A stretch of 14,853 nucleotides of DNA, from NCBI GenBank assembly GCA_017652345.1, contig JAGCBE010000238.1, forward strand, positions 1 through 14,853. Reading direction: 5' to 3'. The notes below the pieces were generated by a model, which was given only the letters and a program-made list of their open reading frames with translations, made no database searches and was not told the origin of the DNA. The stretch is from Methanobrevibacter sp. (GTDB taxonomy: Archaea > Methanobacteriota > Methanobacteria > Methanobacteriales > Methanobacteriaceae). This document shows, one piece after another, positions 5,411 through 14,022 of the stretch; the stretch's first letter is position 1, and every line of letters starts with the position of its first letter. The translations under genes were made by a program, and so were the position numbers.

Positions 5411-7510
5411 CTACCCCACTAATACTGTTTTACTAACACTTGTGTTATCACTTAAAGTGAATGTCCAAACTTCAAGGTTAAATCCACTAACATAACTTGC
5501 TGTGCCACCATTAGCAGGAAGACTTGCTGGAATAGATGGAATTTGATTTGTAGTTGCAAGTTGATTGCCATTGTAATAAGCACTACCACTTAAGTTTATA
5601 GAACTACCATAAATAACAAATGTTGAACCAGATGCTTGTAAGTAACCAATTTGATTACCATAGGTATTACCTAAACATAATCTTGGTCCTGCTATAGCAT
5701 CAGGAGACCTTACATAAACATATTCTTGGAAGTAGTTACTACTAGCAAATGTATTTGATGTGCTTAATTTTGCATATAGTGATAAGTCACTTTGAGAAGC
5801 ATAAATACTTGATAATGAATCAACATATGAAATAGATGCATAAATACTAGATAAACTACTGATTGCATTATTAACATATGATGTAGAAGCATAATCACTT
5901 ATTGGTGCATATATAGAACTTAATGCACTAATTGAAGAGTTAACATAGCCTTCACTTGCTAATCCTGTAATGTCAGGAATATATGTATTTGAACTTAATG
6001 CTCCTACACTAGCATAATCAAGAGAAGAGATTACAGATGTTATATCACTTACAGCACTAGATAATGCACTCACTGTAGCATATGGAGTTAATGCACTTGA
6101 TGTAATGAATCCAGCACCATTTGTTAAGTCACCTGTATCACTTGGAATAGTTGGTAATCCATTTAAGTCACTATAGTTACCAGTAAAGGCAACACTTGCT
6201 AATGAACTTGTTTGAGCATAGATACTTAAACTAGAGATAGTAGCATAGTCAGATAATTGATTTAAAACATAGGTTTCTGTTGCATAGCCACTCAAAGCAC
6301 CACTGCTTAAGAAATTACTACTAACCCAAGATTCCTTTGCATAGCCTGTCAAATCTGGTATAACAGTACCACTTGATAAAGCACCAACAGATGCATAGTC
6401 AAGAGATGATATTATTGAACCAATATCACTGACTGCACTTGATAATGAAGTAACAGTAGCATATTCACTAAACTTACTCATTAAGTCTAATTGGTCATCT
6501 ATATCACCAGTGATAGAACCCCATGTAGCAGGACCACCACCTCCACCTTGACCAATGAGTTTTGTAGTTCCATTGATTTTAATGGATGTCCAATATGAAC
6601 CACTATAAGAACCACCAAAGTTTTCACTTAAAGCAATAGTACCTGTAGCATATGGTAAAACATAACTATAGAAGTTCTCTCCATCATTCTTAACAAAGTC
6701 AACACTAGATGCTTGGAATGTGATAGCACTCAACATGTTTTGTGATTTAGTGAAGATGTTAGCAACATCTGTTTGTGCATAACCACTTAAATTAGCAGGA
6801 GTGATAATGTCACTACCCATATTCCATGTCACTTGATTACCATTGTTATCAATACCATAAACTCTATTGTAAGCAGTTGAGGTTGTGACTTTCTTAACTC
6901 TGCCTTGTACTAAAGTGATTAAGTCTGTTTGGTCATCAATAGAACCATAAATACTACCCCAAGCAACAGATGTTAATGTTGAACCATCTTGTCCTTGAGG
7001 AATACCAAATTCAAAGTTAAGAATAGGTTGAGCATAAGTACCACTTTGAGTAACACTTGCTGTAGCACTTTCACCAGCACTCAATGTTGTAGCACTTACA
7101 TCACCAATACTAAATTCAGGTGAGACACCATCTTGACCACTAGGACCTGTAGGACCTTGAGGACCTTGTTCACCTTGAGGACCCTCTGGACCTTCTGGAC
7201 CAATAGCAGGAAACTCACCAATATTGAACCAATAGTCATTAGCATGTAATTCATTGGCTCTTGTTAATATATACAATTCATAAGGAGATTCAGTACCTAC
7301 AGCATAGGCATCACCATATTCCCAATCTGGATTATCTTCTTTATAGTCTGCAACACTTGGCATACTACCAACACTTGTTGCTTGACCAATAACCTTGATA
7401 CCAAATTCATCTAAAATGACACCACTTTCTTTTAAATTTGCAAGGTCTAACATGTTCTTGCGAACTTGTTCTTGTAAGTTTCTGAACTCTTTATTACCAA
7501 ATTTTAACAT
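5411..7510 (-). CDS. Tail or head fibre with collagen-like segment
   Basis: The 699-aa product has an N-terminal head (1-100) likely to attach to the virion, and a run of about eight Gly-X-Y triplets at 104-128 (GPEGPEGPQGEQ...) of collagen type. A further IPQGQDG follows at 170-176. Two copies of the phage-fibre motif WGSIxGxIDDQxDL come next. A long Ser/Ala/Tyr-rich stretch follows, with repeats of LDYASVGALSS and SSIYA that suggest a trimeric shaft. The last 40 residues look like a small beta tip. AAGGAG precedes the ATG at 7510, two bases after the upstream stop. It ends in TAG, the only amber terminator in the genome, and the next gene continues in the same frame after two codons. The likely role is host attachment. 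Confidence 0.8.
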   Translation of the reverse strand: MLKFGNKEFRNLQEQVRKNMLDLANLKESGVILDEFGIKVIGQATSVGSMPSVADYKEDNPDWEYGDAYAVGTESPYELYILTRANELHANDYWFNIGEFPAIGPEGPEGPQGEQGPQGPTGPSGQDGVSPEFSIGDVSATTLSAGESATASVTQSGTYAQPILNFEFGIPQGQDGSTLTSVAWGSIYGSIDDQTDLITLVQGRVKKVTTSTAYNRVYGIDNNGNQVTWNMGSDIITPANLSGYAQTDVANIFTKSQNMLSAITFQASSVDFVKNDGENFYSYVLPYATGTIALSENFGGSYSGSYWTSIKINGTTKLIGQGGGGGPATWGSITGDIDDQLDLMSKFSEYATVTSLSSAVSDIGSIISSLDYASVGALSSGTVIPDLTGYAKESWVSSNFLSSGALSGYATETYVLNQLSDYATISSLSIYAQTSSLASVAFTGNYSDLNGLPTIPSDTGDLTNGAGFITSSALTPYATVSALSSAVSDITSVISSLDYASVGALSSNTYIPDITGLASEGYVNSSISALSSIYAPISDYASTSYVNNAISSLSSIYASISYVDSLSSIYASQSDLSLYAKLSTSNTFASSNYFQEYVYVRSPDAIAGPRLCLGNTYGNQIGYLQASGSTFVIYGSSINLSGSAYYNGNQLATTNQIPSIPASLPANGGTASYVSGFNLEVWTFTLSDNTSVSKTVLVG
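5990..6461 (-). repeat. Internal direct repeats in the fibre gene
   Basis: Two diverged copies of roughly 90 bp, near 5990-6080 and 6370-6461, encode AVSDI.S.ISSLDYASVGALSS.T.IPD.TG.A. They represent duplication of a fibre shaft unit. Shorter SSIYA and SLYA repeats continue toward the C-terminus. Such repeats allow length variation by recombination. Confidence 0.7.
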
Positions 7511-7512
7511 TG

Positions 7513-7824
7513 TTATTCTCCTTCAGATTTCTCTGATACTTCCTTCTTTGAGGATTCAACACCGTCTTTAATATCTTTAGCACCTTGGCTGACGATTTGA
7601 CCAAGTTCATCTAATTCTTCTTCATCAATCTTTCCATCTTTTTTGGCTTTCTTATACCATTTAACTAGTTTGATAACTAATGGAATTAAAACAGAGATAA
7701 TAAAACCTGCGATAGTAATGATGATAGAGATAATTGCTTGTAATTCAGTTACAGAGAGAGAAGCACCTGTGGCACTAACTGCTGTACCAAGGAATCCATA
7801 TAATAATTTGCTATCATTCATCAT
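7513..7824 (-). CDS. Holin-like small membrane protein
   Basis: With the start at ATG 7824, 6 nt after GGAGG, the product has 103 residues; the next codon (7821) is also ATG. A short, moderately hydrophobic stretch, LLYGFLGTAVSATGAS, is followed by a strong membrane helix, AIISIIITIAGFIISVLIPL. Then come KWYKKAKKDG and a charged amphipathic tail, EEELDELGQIVSQGAKDIKDG. Size and layout match small phage holins and related membrane proteins of Gram-positive phages, and phi29 also has its holin gene after the collar genes. The start lies within the end of the lower collar gene (11-nt overlap). No endolysin is encoded next to it, which weakens the holin reading; a role in membrane passage or as an anchored virion factor is possible. 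Confidence 0.65.
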   Translation of the reverse strand: MMNDSKLLYGFLGTAVSATGASLSVTELQAIISIIITIAGFIISVLIPLVIKLVKWYKKAKKDGKIDEEELDELGQIVSQGAKDIKDGVESSKKEVSEKSEGE

Positions 7825-8377
7825 CTTCATCCTCCACTTCAGTAACATAGATAAATGTTCTTTCAGGTTGTACAAATTGTTTGAAGCACTTTTGGAATTT
7901 GCTTAAGAATTCACCTGTGACATCAACTGCTAATAAGTCCCACAATTGAGCATAGGCTTCCATTTTTGACTTCTTATAGTTAGTTGTATTTTGGTCATTG
8001 ATGAAATTTAATTCTGTCAATGAAGAAGTGCTTGGTGCTTGACCTGGATTATATGCATGGTTGTAAATTGCTTTAGCACCTTGTAATAAATCAGCATCAG
8101 TTAAACCTCTTAATGATTGTTGAATTGCTAATCTCTTTTCCCATGTAGGACCATATTGGAAAATAGTAGCAAACACTTTGTACTTAAATTGTTCTTCATC
8201 AAAGTTAGCAATAGGACTATTACCATATTTTGAATAGAGCAAGTAGTAGAGTGTAGTAGCATTTGTTGAACTAATAGTAGTTGGAATACCAACATCACCA
8301 TAGTCACTTAAAAATGCATCTTTGTCTTCCCATATTTCAGAGAATAATTTAGTGTCAAATCTTGGGAAATTACTCAT
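7814..8377 (-). CDS. Lower collar (tail connector) protein, phi29 gp11-like
   Basis: I start the gene at ATG 8377 because GAAGGAGG lies just ahead; the longer frame from 8488 lies wholly inside the portal gene. The 187-aa product, MSNFPRFDTKLFSEIWED..., is largely helical, contains LYYLLYSKYG and FATIFQYGPTWEKRL, and ends in an acidic tail (EVEDEDDE). It follows the portal gene with an 8-nt overlap, exactly where the lower collar gene sits in phi29-like genomes. phi29 gp11 is 293 aa, so this is a short version. It would form the ring joining portal and tail knob. The call rests mainly on gene order and general character; the sequence match is weak. Confidence 0.65.
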   Translation of the reverse strand: MSNFPRFDTKLFSEIWEDKDAFLSDYGDVGIPTTISSTNATTLYYLLYSKYGNSPIANFDEEQFKYKVFATIFQYGPTWEKRLAIQQSLRGLTDADLLQGAKAIYNHAYNPGQAPSTSSLTELNFINDQNTTNYKKSKMEAYAQLWDLLAVDVTGEFLSKFQKCFKQFVQPERTFIYVTEVEDEDDE

Positions 8378-9461
8378 TGTCTTCTCCTCCTTCTGTTTCA
8401 ACACCTGTATGTTCACCAGAGTCATCTCTATCATATTCAAGTCCATCACCTGTAATGTCTGCACCAATGATGTTTTCTGCTGGTTCACACCACATACCTA
8501 AACCCCAAATAGAGTTAGCAATGTTACAGAAGTTTTGTCTGATAGAAGTACCATCTTGCATGACTAGTCCAACAGGACCACCATTGATGTCTGCTTCACT
8601 TTGTAATTCATGTGCTTTCTTTTCAAACAAACCACCATTGTCAATACCATATGTAGAGAGTCTGAAGTTTTCTAATGATTGTAATGCAAGGAAGTAGTCT
8701 TGTACTTTACCTGTAGCATTGTCTGTGAGTTCTTGAAATTCAACTGTACCAACAATAGGAATCCATGGCTTACCAGTAAGAGCATTTTGTTGTAAACTTC
8801 TGGCTGCATCTTCAACATTTTGTTGTTGGTCTTGGTCTTGAACTCTCATACCTTTGATACCACAACTAGCAAGTAAGTTAGTTCTAGCCATTGGTATGAC
8901 TTCTGATTCAATATCTAATATAGGTTCATTGATAGTAACCCTTGGAATAATGTTCTGTGAGAGTTGTTTTGTGTAGTCATGTAATAAAACACAAGAATTC
9001 TCTAAATCTTCTTTAGAAACATCTTCTAACTTGATTCCATAGACACATTTAAGTTTCTTGTTAGCAAGATATTCTGCTTGTGCCTTAGAACCTTTATCAT
9101 CAGTACCACTTGTCATAGGAACAGGATGTACTGTGTTGAATCTACCATAGAAGTCAATAGTTCCATCTAATGCATAAGGCATGAAATAGAACTCTTCTAA
9201 ATCTTTGTCATAGAAGAAGCATAATTGACCTTTGTAATAAATCATTCTTTCAAGTTCTTGAGATGTGATATTTGCTGGCAAGTTGTACCAGACATATCTA
9301 TTGACTGCATCCTGCTCATCAATAATTCTCATGGCTTTCTTGATGTCTTCTTTGAGAGTAATTTTAGTATTACCAAACTTAAGAGGTAATCCTGTTTTAG
9401 GATTAATACCTGCTTGATAGAGTAAATCTAAATCTGGTAATGTTGGAGTACCTTTACCCAT
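8370..9461 (-). CDS. Portal (upper collar / connector) protein, phi29 gp10-like
   Basis: The 363-aa protein would form the dodecameric portal through which DNA enters and leaves. Features in common with gp10-type portals are an N-terminal helical part (about 35-75), IYYKGQLCFFYDKD (74-87) in the wing, a long helix-rich central part (about 185-230), and GLFEKKAHELQSEAD (277-291), which corresponds to the LEKKERM..DE segment near the channel in phi29. The acidic C-terminal tail (about 340-363) is probably disordered. phi29 gp10 is 309 aa. The start shares one base with the preceding stop (TAATG) and AGGAGG lies 8-9 nt upstream. The place between tail knob and lower collar fits. Confidence 0.85.
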   Translation of the reverse strand: MGKGTPTLPDLDLLYQAGINPKTGLPLKFGNTKITLKEDIKKAMRIIDEQDAVNRYVWYNLPANITSQELERMIYYKGQLCFFYDKDLEEFYFMPYALDGTIDFYGRFNTVHPVPMTSGTDDKGSKAQAEYLANKKLKCVYGIKLEDVSKEDLENSCVLLHDYTKQLSQNIIPRVTINEPILDIESEVIPMARTNLLASCGIKGMRVQDQDQQQNVEDAARSLQQNALTGKPWIPIVGTVEFQELTDNATGKVQDYFLALQSLENFRLSTYGIDNGGLFEKKAHELQSEADINGGPVGLVMQDGTSIRQNFCNIANSIWGLGMWCEPAENIIGADITGDGLEYDRDDSGEHTGVETEGGEDNE

Positions 9462-9874
9462 TATTTCTTACCTCCTAACATTTTCTTGTATGCATTAATT
9501 TGCATCTTTCTAGCCTTTATTTTTTGCCTCATGACTTTTAATGCTTTGTTTCTCATTTTGATGTCATCTGATAGGTCATCATTTGTTTTCATATAGGTAC
9601 CATTACCTACATCAACAAGACCTTGTTTCCATTGACCTAATTCTTCTTTATCTTTTTTGTACTCTTCTTGTAATTTGCCAAGGTCTTCTTCAACACCTGC
9701 TTTCTTGAGCATGATGTTTGCTTGTTTAAGTGCTTCTGCATTCTCATCAACTGTTTCAACTTGTCCTTGTTGTTTTAAGTTTTCCTTTTCCTTCTTGTCA
9801 TGGGCATGTTTACCAGCCAAGGCTGCACCTGCAAGAGCACCAACTACACTGTTTAATGAATTCTGTATGCTCAT
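9461..9874 (-). CDS. Coiled-coil protein between tail knob and portal; possible internal virion protein
   Basis: The 137-aa product starts with a small, mildly hydrophobic Ala/Gly segment (SVVGALAGAALAG, residues 9-21). Long charged helices follow (about 25-90) with heptad-like Leu, Glu and Lys spacing, and the C-terminus is very basic (RQKIKARKMQINAYKKMLGGKK). TAATG one-base overlaps join it to both neighbours, so it is part of the virion operon, with AAGGAG 10 nt before its ATG. I know of no equivalent at this place in phi29 itself. An Ala/Gly-rich start plus coiled coil and a basic end would suit an ejected or capsid-internal protein, or a small tail or portal chaperone. The function is not recognised. 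Confidence 0.65.
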   Translation of the reverse strand: MSIQNSLNSVVGALAGAALAGKHAHDKKEKENLKQQGQVETVDENAEALKQANIMLKKAGVEEDLGKLQEEYKKDKEELGQWKQGLVDVGNGTYMKTNDDLSDDIKMRNKALKVMRQKIKARKMQINAYKKMLGGKK

Positions 9875-12744
9875 TAGATATAAACTCCTTTTTTAATCTC
9901 GTTATAGATTTCATTAGCCATATGGTCATCATCCTTTAAACCAGGTAATCTAATGACTTGGCCTCTTACTAATCTATTATTTCTATCTGTATAATCTGCA
10001 ATTGTTGCCACAGCATTCACTGTCATACCATCATATGTAAGTTTCTTAATGAATGCTTCTTTCTCATTATCAGTACATGAGTACTTCTCAATGAATGGGA
10101 ACAATTTGTTATTGAAAGTTAATGCTGTACATCTTGTTAAGGTGTAAGGTAATGCCTTGATGTTTTGTAAACTAAAGTTGTACATATCTGCTGTAAAACT
10201 CTTGTTTTCTTTAAGTTGTCTATCAAGGTTGTAGTAGTCTGCAATACCACCAGCAATGCCTGTTCCTGCACCAATAATGCCACCTGCAATAGCACCATAA
10301 GGAGAGCCTGTTGCAATGCCACCACCAACAGCACCTGTTACTGTACCTGTAATAGCACCTGTGACTGATTTAACACCTTGTTCTTGTCTAGCAATCTCAT
10401 TTGAGATGTCCATGTTTTGAATCTGTCTATTGAAGATTTGTTGATAGTTCTTGTTATTAAGTTCATATGTTTGGAATGCATCACTAATCATTCCAACTGT
10501 GAAGTCACCTTGACAAATAAGACCTCTACTGTCATTGTAGTCATCACCATATAAGCCACCAAAGTCTGGATTCACATGAATATATGGGTTATAAGGCTTG
10601 TAAGTGCAGTCAACATTAAATCTATCTACACCACCATTTTTGACTGGTGAGAATTCAAATTCACCTTGATAGTTTGGAGATACTAATCTATAGAGATTAC
10701 ATTCATTGTCAACTTTCATGGCAACAACACCATTCATCTCACTACTAAATATTGGTTGTTGAACTAATTGTTTTACATAACTTGGTAATGTGACATTAAA
10801 ATTTGAAGTATTTATAATGATTTCAAGATATACATCATCCAAGTCATAAGGTAAGTAAGGGTTTCCAAGAGCACCTGAACCCCAGTTCCAAGGTGTTGTC
10901 CAACCTTGTACACCTTCAATTGGGCAGTATGAACAACCAATCGTTGCATAAGTAGACAGTGATGGTGTAATAGTAATTGAAGAACCTTGCATTGTTTCAA
11001 TTACTTCACCTGTTCTTTTATTAATCTTATTAAATGTAATTTTATTATAATAACCTGTATCAATTGTACATTGTGCAAATGGTAGTTGATATATAGCAGA
11101 AGTTAATACATAACTAACATTTGGTTGAAAGTTATTATATGGTGAAGGCATTTCAGATAATGGTGTAAAATCATCAATAACTCTAAATTGATTCCAATAG
11201 AGTGATTTATTAATATCAAATGTAAATTGGCTTTCTGGACAATAGAACATAATGCCAATCTTTGCATCACTATTTGAGCCATCTACAATCCAATCAAAGT
11301 CTGCTCCTTCTCTAGTTGAATCAACTAAAAGACCACCAGTAGAGTTGATATAGTTTTGTATTGGACAATATGGCAATAATTGAATGTCATAAATACCTTG
11401 TCCTGGAACTAATGTAGTAGCAAGTGCTGTCATGGCAGCCATAGAGACTTTATTATTGACATAGATTGTTGAACCACCTGAAATGGTAACCTTTGCTGTA
11501 TTGTTTCCTGGAGCATAAGGCATAGCAATGATGTCAAATAAAGAGTCATTTGTTTTAACTCTTGTAGAGTTGAGATTCACCTTGACACTAGCACTTGTAT
11601 CTTCTGATGCTGTAACAATATATTGTGAGCATTTAAATGAGTATTTGAAAGAACTACTATCTGGAGTAGTATATTGACCAAATACTTGTGCTAAGGTAAG
11701 AGCAGAGGTCATTAATGTATAGAGGGAGTTACCACTAACTAATGAAGCATTTTTAACTTCATATGTAGGAGCAGTAACAACTGATATTCTATAGTATTTA
11801 CCATCTGTGGTTTTAATTGTCTTACCATTGAAGTTCTTAATGCTTGTAACTTCAGCACCACTATGAGAACCTACTAAACTAATTAATGCTGCCTTTAATG
11901 AAGATAAACCTAAAGTGTTATAAGCATTTAATAAAGCATTACCTACTTCATTTCTATCTGCATACCAACCTGCTCTAATGGCATCATTACCACTTCCTCT
12001 ATGGTCATCCTCTGATGAGAATGAACCTGTGCCATAGATGTATGTTCTACAAGCATAGTGATAAACAAATCCTGTACCTGCTTGCCAGGCTGTTCTATAA
12101 GATATATCATAAGGTTCTGCCAAGAATGGTTGACCTGGATTAATTCCTAAACTTTGGAACCAGTTATCAATAGATGAAGCACTAACTTTAACAACATTTT
12201 GGTCTGATGGAGCATAGTTGATAGTAACATTACTAGCAGTAGCATTCTTCGCTACATAGCCAACTAACCAAGCACATTTTGAGTTGTCAACAAGTTGGTC
12301 TTCACTAATCTTGATTTGGTTTAAAATCATGCCTTCTTTATTAAAGACAAATGGACTACCTGCATTAACTTGACCCTTTTCAATATATGTAGGAGCATTT
12401 AATACTTCATCCAAGTTATCTGCAATAACATCTCTCCTGAGTGAAAATTTATATTGACCACCTCTTGTTCTATGCATGTCTAGAACAAACCATCTACTAA
12501 TAATTGTTTGAGTGGTCACATTGTTATTTGTTTCTTCATTAAAAACAACTAGATAATCTGGCGAATCTGTATAATCACCTTTACCTAGTACAAATTCTGT
12601 ATTAATACCATCATTAGGATTGAAGTTAAAATCATCAATTCTTTTATATGTTGTGCCCATAGCAGTAACATAATCTGCATAGGATTCTTCTGATTTCACT
12701 ATTCTATTGAAGTAATTGTTATAATTACCAATTAATAAATTCAT
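9874..12744 (-). CDS. Tail knob / distal tube protein, phi29 gp9-like, enlarged
   Basis: The 956-aa product is the largest in the genome. Its N-terminus resembles gp9-type tube proteins: YLVVFNEET, then ISRWFVLDMHRTRGGQYKFSLRRDVIADNLDEVLNAPTYIEKG in the first 125 residues matches the phi29 region that leads to IDVLQTWMFDIKF..SFIVREHV. Near the C-terminus, residues about 793-836 form a Gly/Ala/Ile-rich hydrophobic stretch (GAVGGGIATGSPYGAIAGG), equivalent to the loop that plugs the phi29 tube and inserts into the host membrane at infection. phi29 gp9 is 599 aa; the extra 350 residues lie mostly in the middle and may form added beta domains. AAGGAGG lies 6 nt before the ATG, and the stop overlaps the next start. 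Confidence 0.85.
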   Translation of the reverse strand: MNLLIGNYNNYFNRIVKSEESYADYVTAMGTTYKRIDDFNFNPNDGINTEFVLGKGDYTDSPDYLVVFNEETNNNVTTQTIISRWFVLDMHRTRGGQYKFSLRRDVIADNLDEVLNAPTYIEKGQVNAGSPFVFNKEGMILNQIKISEDQLVDNSKCAWLVGYVAKNATASNVTINYAPSDQNVVKVSASSIDNWFQSLGINPGQPFLAEPYDISYRTAWQAGTGFVYHYACRTYIYGTGSFSSEDDHRGSGNDAIRAGWYADRNEVGNALLNAYNTLGLSSLKAALISLVGSHSGAEVTSIKNFNGKTIKTTDGKYYRISVVTAPTYEVKNASLVSGNSLYTLMTSALTLAQVFGQYTTPDSSSFKYSFKCSQYIVTASEDTSASVKVNLNSTRVKTNDSLFDIIAMPYAPGNNTAKVTISGGSTIYVNNKVSMAAMTALATTLVPGQGIYDIQLLPYCPIQNYINSTGGLLVDSTREGADFDWIVDGSNSDAKIGIMFYCPESQFTFDINKSLYWNQFRVIDDFTPLSEMPSPYNNFQPNVSYVLTSAIYQLPFAQCTIDTGYYNKITFNKINKRTGEVIETMQGSSITITPSLSTYATIGCSYCPIEGVQGWTTPWNWGSGALGNPYLPYDLDDVYLEIIINTSNFNVTLPSYVKQLVQQPIFSSEMNGVVAMKVDNECNLYRLVSPNYQGEFEFSPVKNGGVDRFNVDCTYKPYNPYIHVNPDFGGLYGDDYNDSRGLICQGDFTVGMISDAFQTYELNNKNYQQIFNRQIQNMDISNEIARQEQGVKSVTGAITGTVTGAVGGGIATGSPYGAIAGGIIGAGTGIAGGIADYYNLDRQLKENKSFTADMYNFSLQNIKALPYTLTRCTALTFNNKLFPFIEKYSCTDNEKEAFIKKLTYDGMTVNAVATIADYTDRNNRLVRGQVIRLPGLKDDDHMANEIYNEIKKGVYI

Positions 12745-12763
12745 TTTGTCCTCCTTATTGAAG

Positions 12764-12790
12764 AGGGGCAGGGCATGAAACCCTACCCCT
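12764..12790 (-). promoter_or_regulatory. GC-rich intercistronic hairpin between capsid and tail genes
   Basis: On the minus-strand RNA, AGGGGUAGGG (12790-12781) pairs with CCCUGCCCCU (12773-12764). This gives 10 continuous base pairs with one U-G and a 7-nt loop. It is the most GC-rich short segment in the area and lies in the 72-bp gap after the capsid gene. No U run follows, so it is not a standard terminator. It may block 3' decay to keep capsid mRNA abundant, or mark an RNA processing site. Confidence 0.7.
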
Positions 12791-12816
12791 GTAAGAGAGA
12801 AATGTCTATTCTTTCA

Positions 12817-14010
12817 TTAAGCCTTTTTGACTGTAATGAATGGATAGTTCTTTAAGTAAGCAAGAGAGTTATGGCCGAATGTGAGGTAGTGATTTTCGGT
12901 TAAACTTCTTGGATTGAAGAAGGTTGTACCAACTTCAAATGCACTCATGAATGGAGGTAATTTAACAAGAACTTTGCAAATAACATCTGCTTGTTCAATG
13001 TAAACTTCACCTAATTCAAAGTTGCCACCTGCTTTAATTGTGGCACCAGCAGGAATTTCATCACCTGGGAACACATGATAAGCAACAGCAGAGACTGTGA
13101 CATCTTTTTCAACACATGCTCTGATGCAACCATTAGCATGGCCAACACCTGGAACATATGTGTCATCATCTGAATCAATTGGTTTACCAGCAGTTGGAGA
13201 GGCAGCACTGTAGTCAGAGACATTATCGGCTGTAATAACAACACCAAAGTATCTTGCTGGCATGACATCTTGTTCAAATTTATCAACTAAACCTTCTTTG
13301 TGGAAGATTGTTGGAATGTCAATCTTTCTAATCTTGTTAACAAACTTGGAATTCCAAACAACTTGAATGGCTTCATCAGCATAACTTCTTAAGTTAGCAT
13401 AGTCATTGAAGTCTCTGGAGTAATCACCCATTTCAACCAATAAATCGGCTAAACCTTGAGCAATTAACATGGCTTCCATTTGTTCTTTTTCAACACCACT
13501 TAAGTTATAGAGTGGATGACCACTGCCTGTACCAAGGTCAATGGATTTGATTTGTTTGCCAACACTGGATTGAGTTGTACCAATGAAGACATTGTAGAGA
13601 GTACCATCATAGACTCTCTTGGTTTCTCTCATCCAACCTAACATGATGCTATTGAAAGAAGCGAAAGCACCTTCGTTAGCCCAGGCTCTCTTTGTCATGT
13701 AGTTGTCGAGGGTTAATCTAATTTGTCTGAAGACATCTAATTTGATGGCTTGGACTTCTGGGTCTGCTGGTCTATCTAAAGCAAGTAAGTTGGCTGCTTC
13801 AGAATCATTTAACCAGTCATGAGATTTTAAGACATCAGTAGCATAGTAGAGTTTTGTATCACCAAAGAGACCACCATCAACTCTAGCCTTGTCAACTAAT
13901 GTTTGATTTTTACCAATGTTATCTGCAAAGACTTCTTGAGAAATAATCATATTCGCAAGAGTTTCATAGATTTCATTAGGTGTTAATGTAAATGCACTTT
14001 GTAATGCCAT
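12817..14010 (-). CDS. Major capsid protein
   Basis: The 397-aa product follows the scaffold-like gene, as the phi29 major capsid gene (gp8, 448 aa) follows gp7. Its middle part, VFRQIRLTLDNYMTKRAW..EGAF..FNSIMLGWMRETKRVYDGTLYN, has the look of the long spine helix and beta elements of HK97-fold capsid proteins of small phi29-like phages, and its length fits. The C-terminal half is beta-rich (YFGVVITADN, ADVICKVLVKLPPF). An inserted low-complexity turn, SPTAGKPIDSDDDTYVPG, may be a surface loop. No Ig-like extra domain is present, unlike phi29 gp8. AAGGAG lies 8-9 nt before the ATG and the gap to the scaffold gene is 12 bp. The strongest evidence is gene order plus overall character. Confidence 0.8.
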   Translation of the reverse strand: MALQSAFTLTPNEIYETLANMIISQEVFADNIGKNQTLVDKARVDGGLFGDTKLYYATDVLKSHDWLNDSEAANLLALDRPADPEVQAIKLDVFRQIRLTLDNYMTKRAWANEGAFASFNSIMLGWMRETKRVYDGTLYNVFIGTTQSSVGKQIKSIDLGTGSGHPLYNLSGVEKEQMEAMLIAQGLADLLVEMGDYSRDFNDYANLRSYADEAIQVVWNSKFVNKIRKIDIPTIFHKEGLVDKFEQDVMPARYFGVVITADNVSDYSAASPTAGKPIDSDDDTYVPGVGHANGCIRACVEKDVTVSAVAYHVFPGDEIPAGATIKAGGNFELGEVYIEQADVICKVLVKLPPFMSAFEVGTTFFNPRSLTENHYLTFGHNSLAYLKNYPFITVKKA

Positions 14011-14022
14011 TTTCTATTCTCC

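Noticed and set aside
7825..7875. Upstream start of the holin-like gene at 7875
   Set aside because: It would overlap the collar gene much more, and GGAGG is placed for ATG 7824 or 7821.
8378..8488. Upstream extension of the lower collar gene to ATG 8488
   Set aside because: The extension lies wholly within the portal gene and has no ribosome binding site, while GAAGGAGG stands just ahead of ATG 8377.
7643..9939. Plus-strand frames at 7643-7906, 8362-8697, 9657-9896 and 9730-9939
   Set aside because: Antisense shadows of the holin-like, collar, portal, coiled-coil and knob genes; two of them even overlap each other in different frames.
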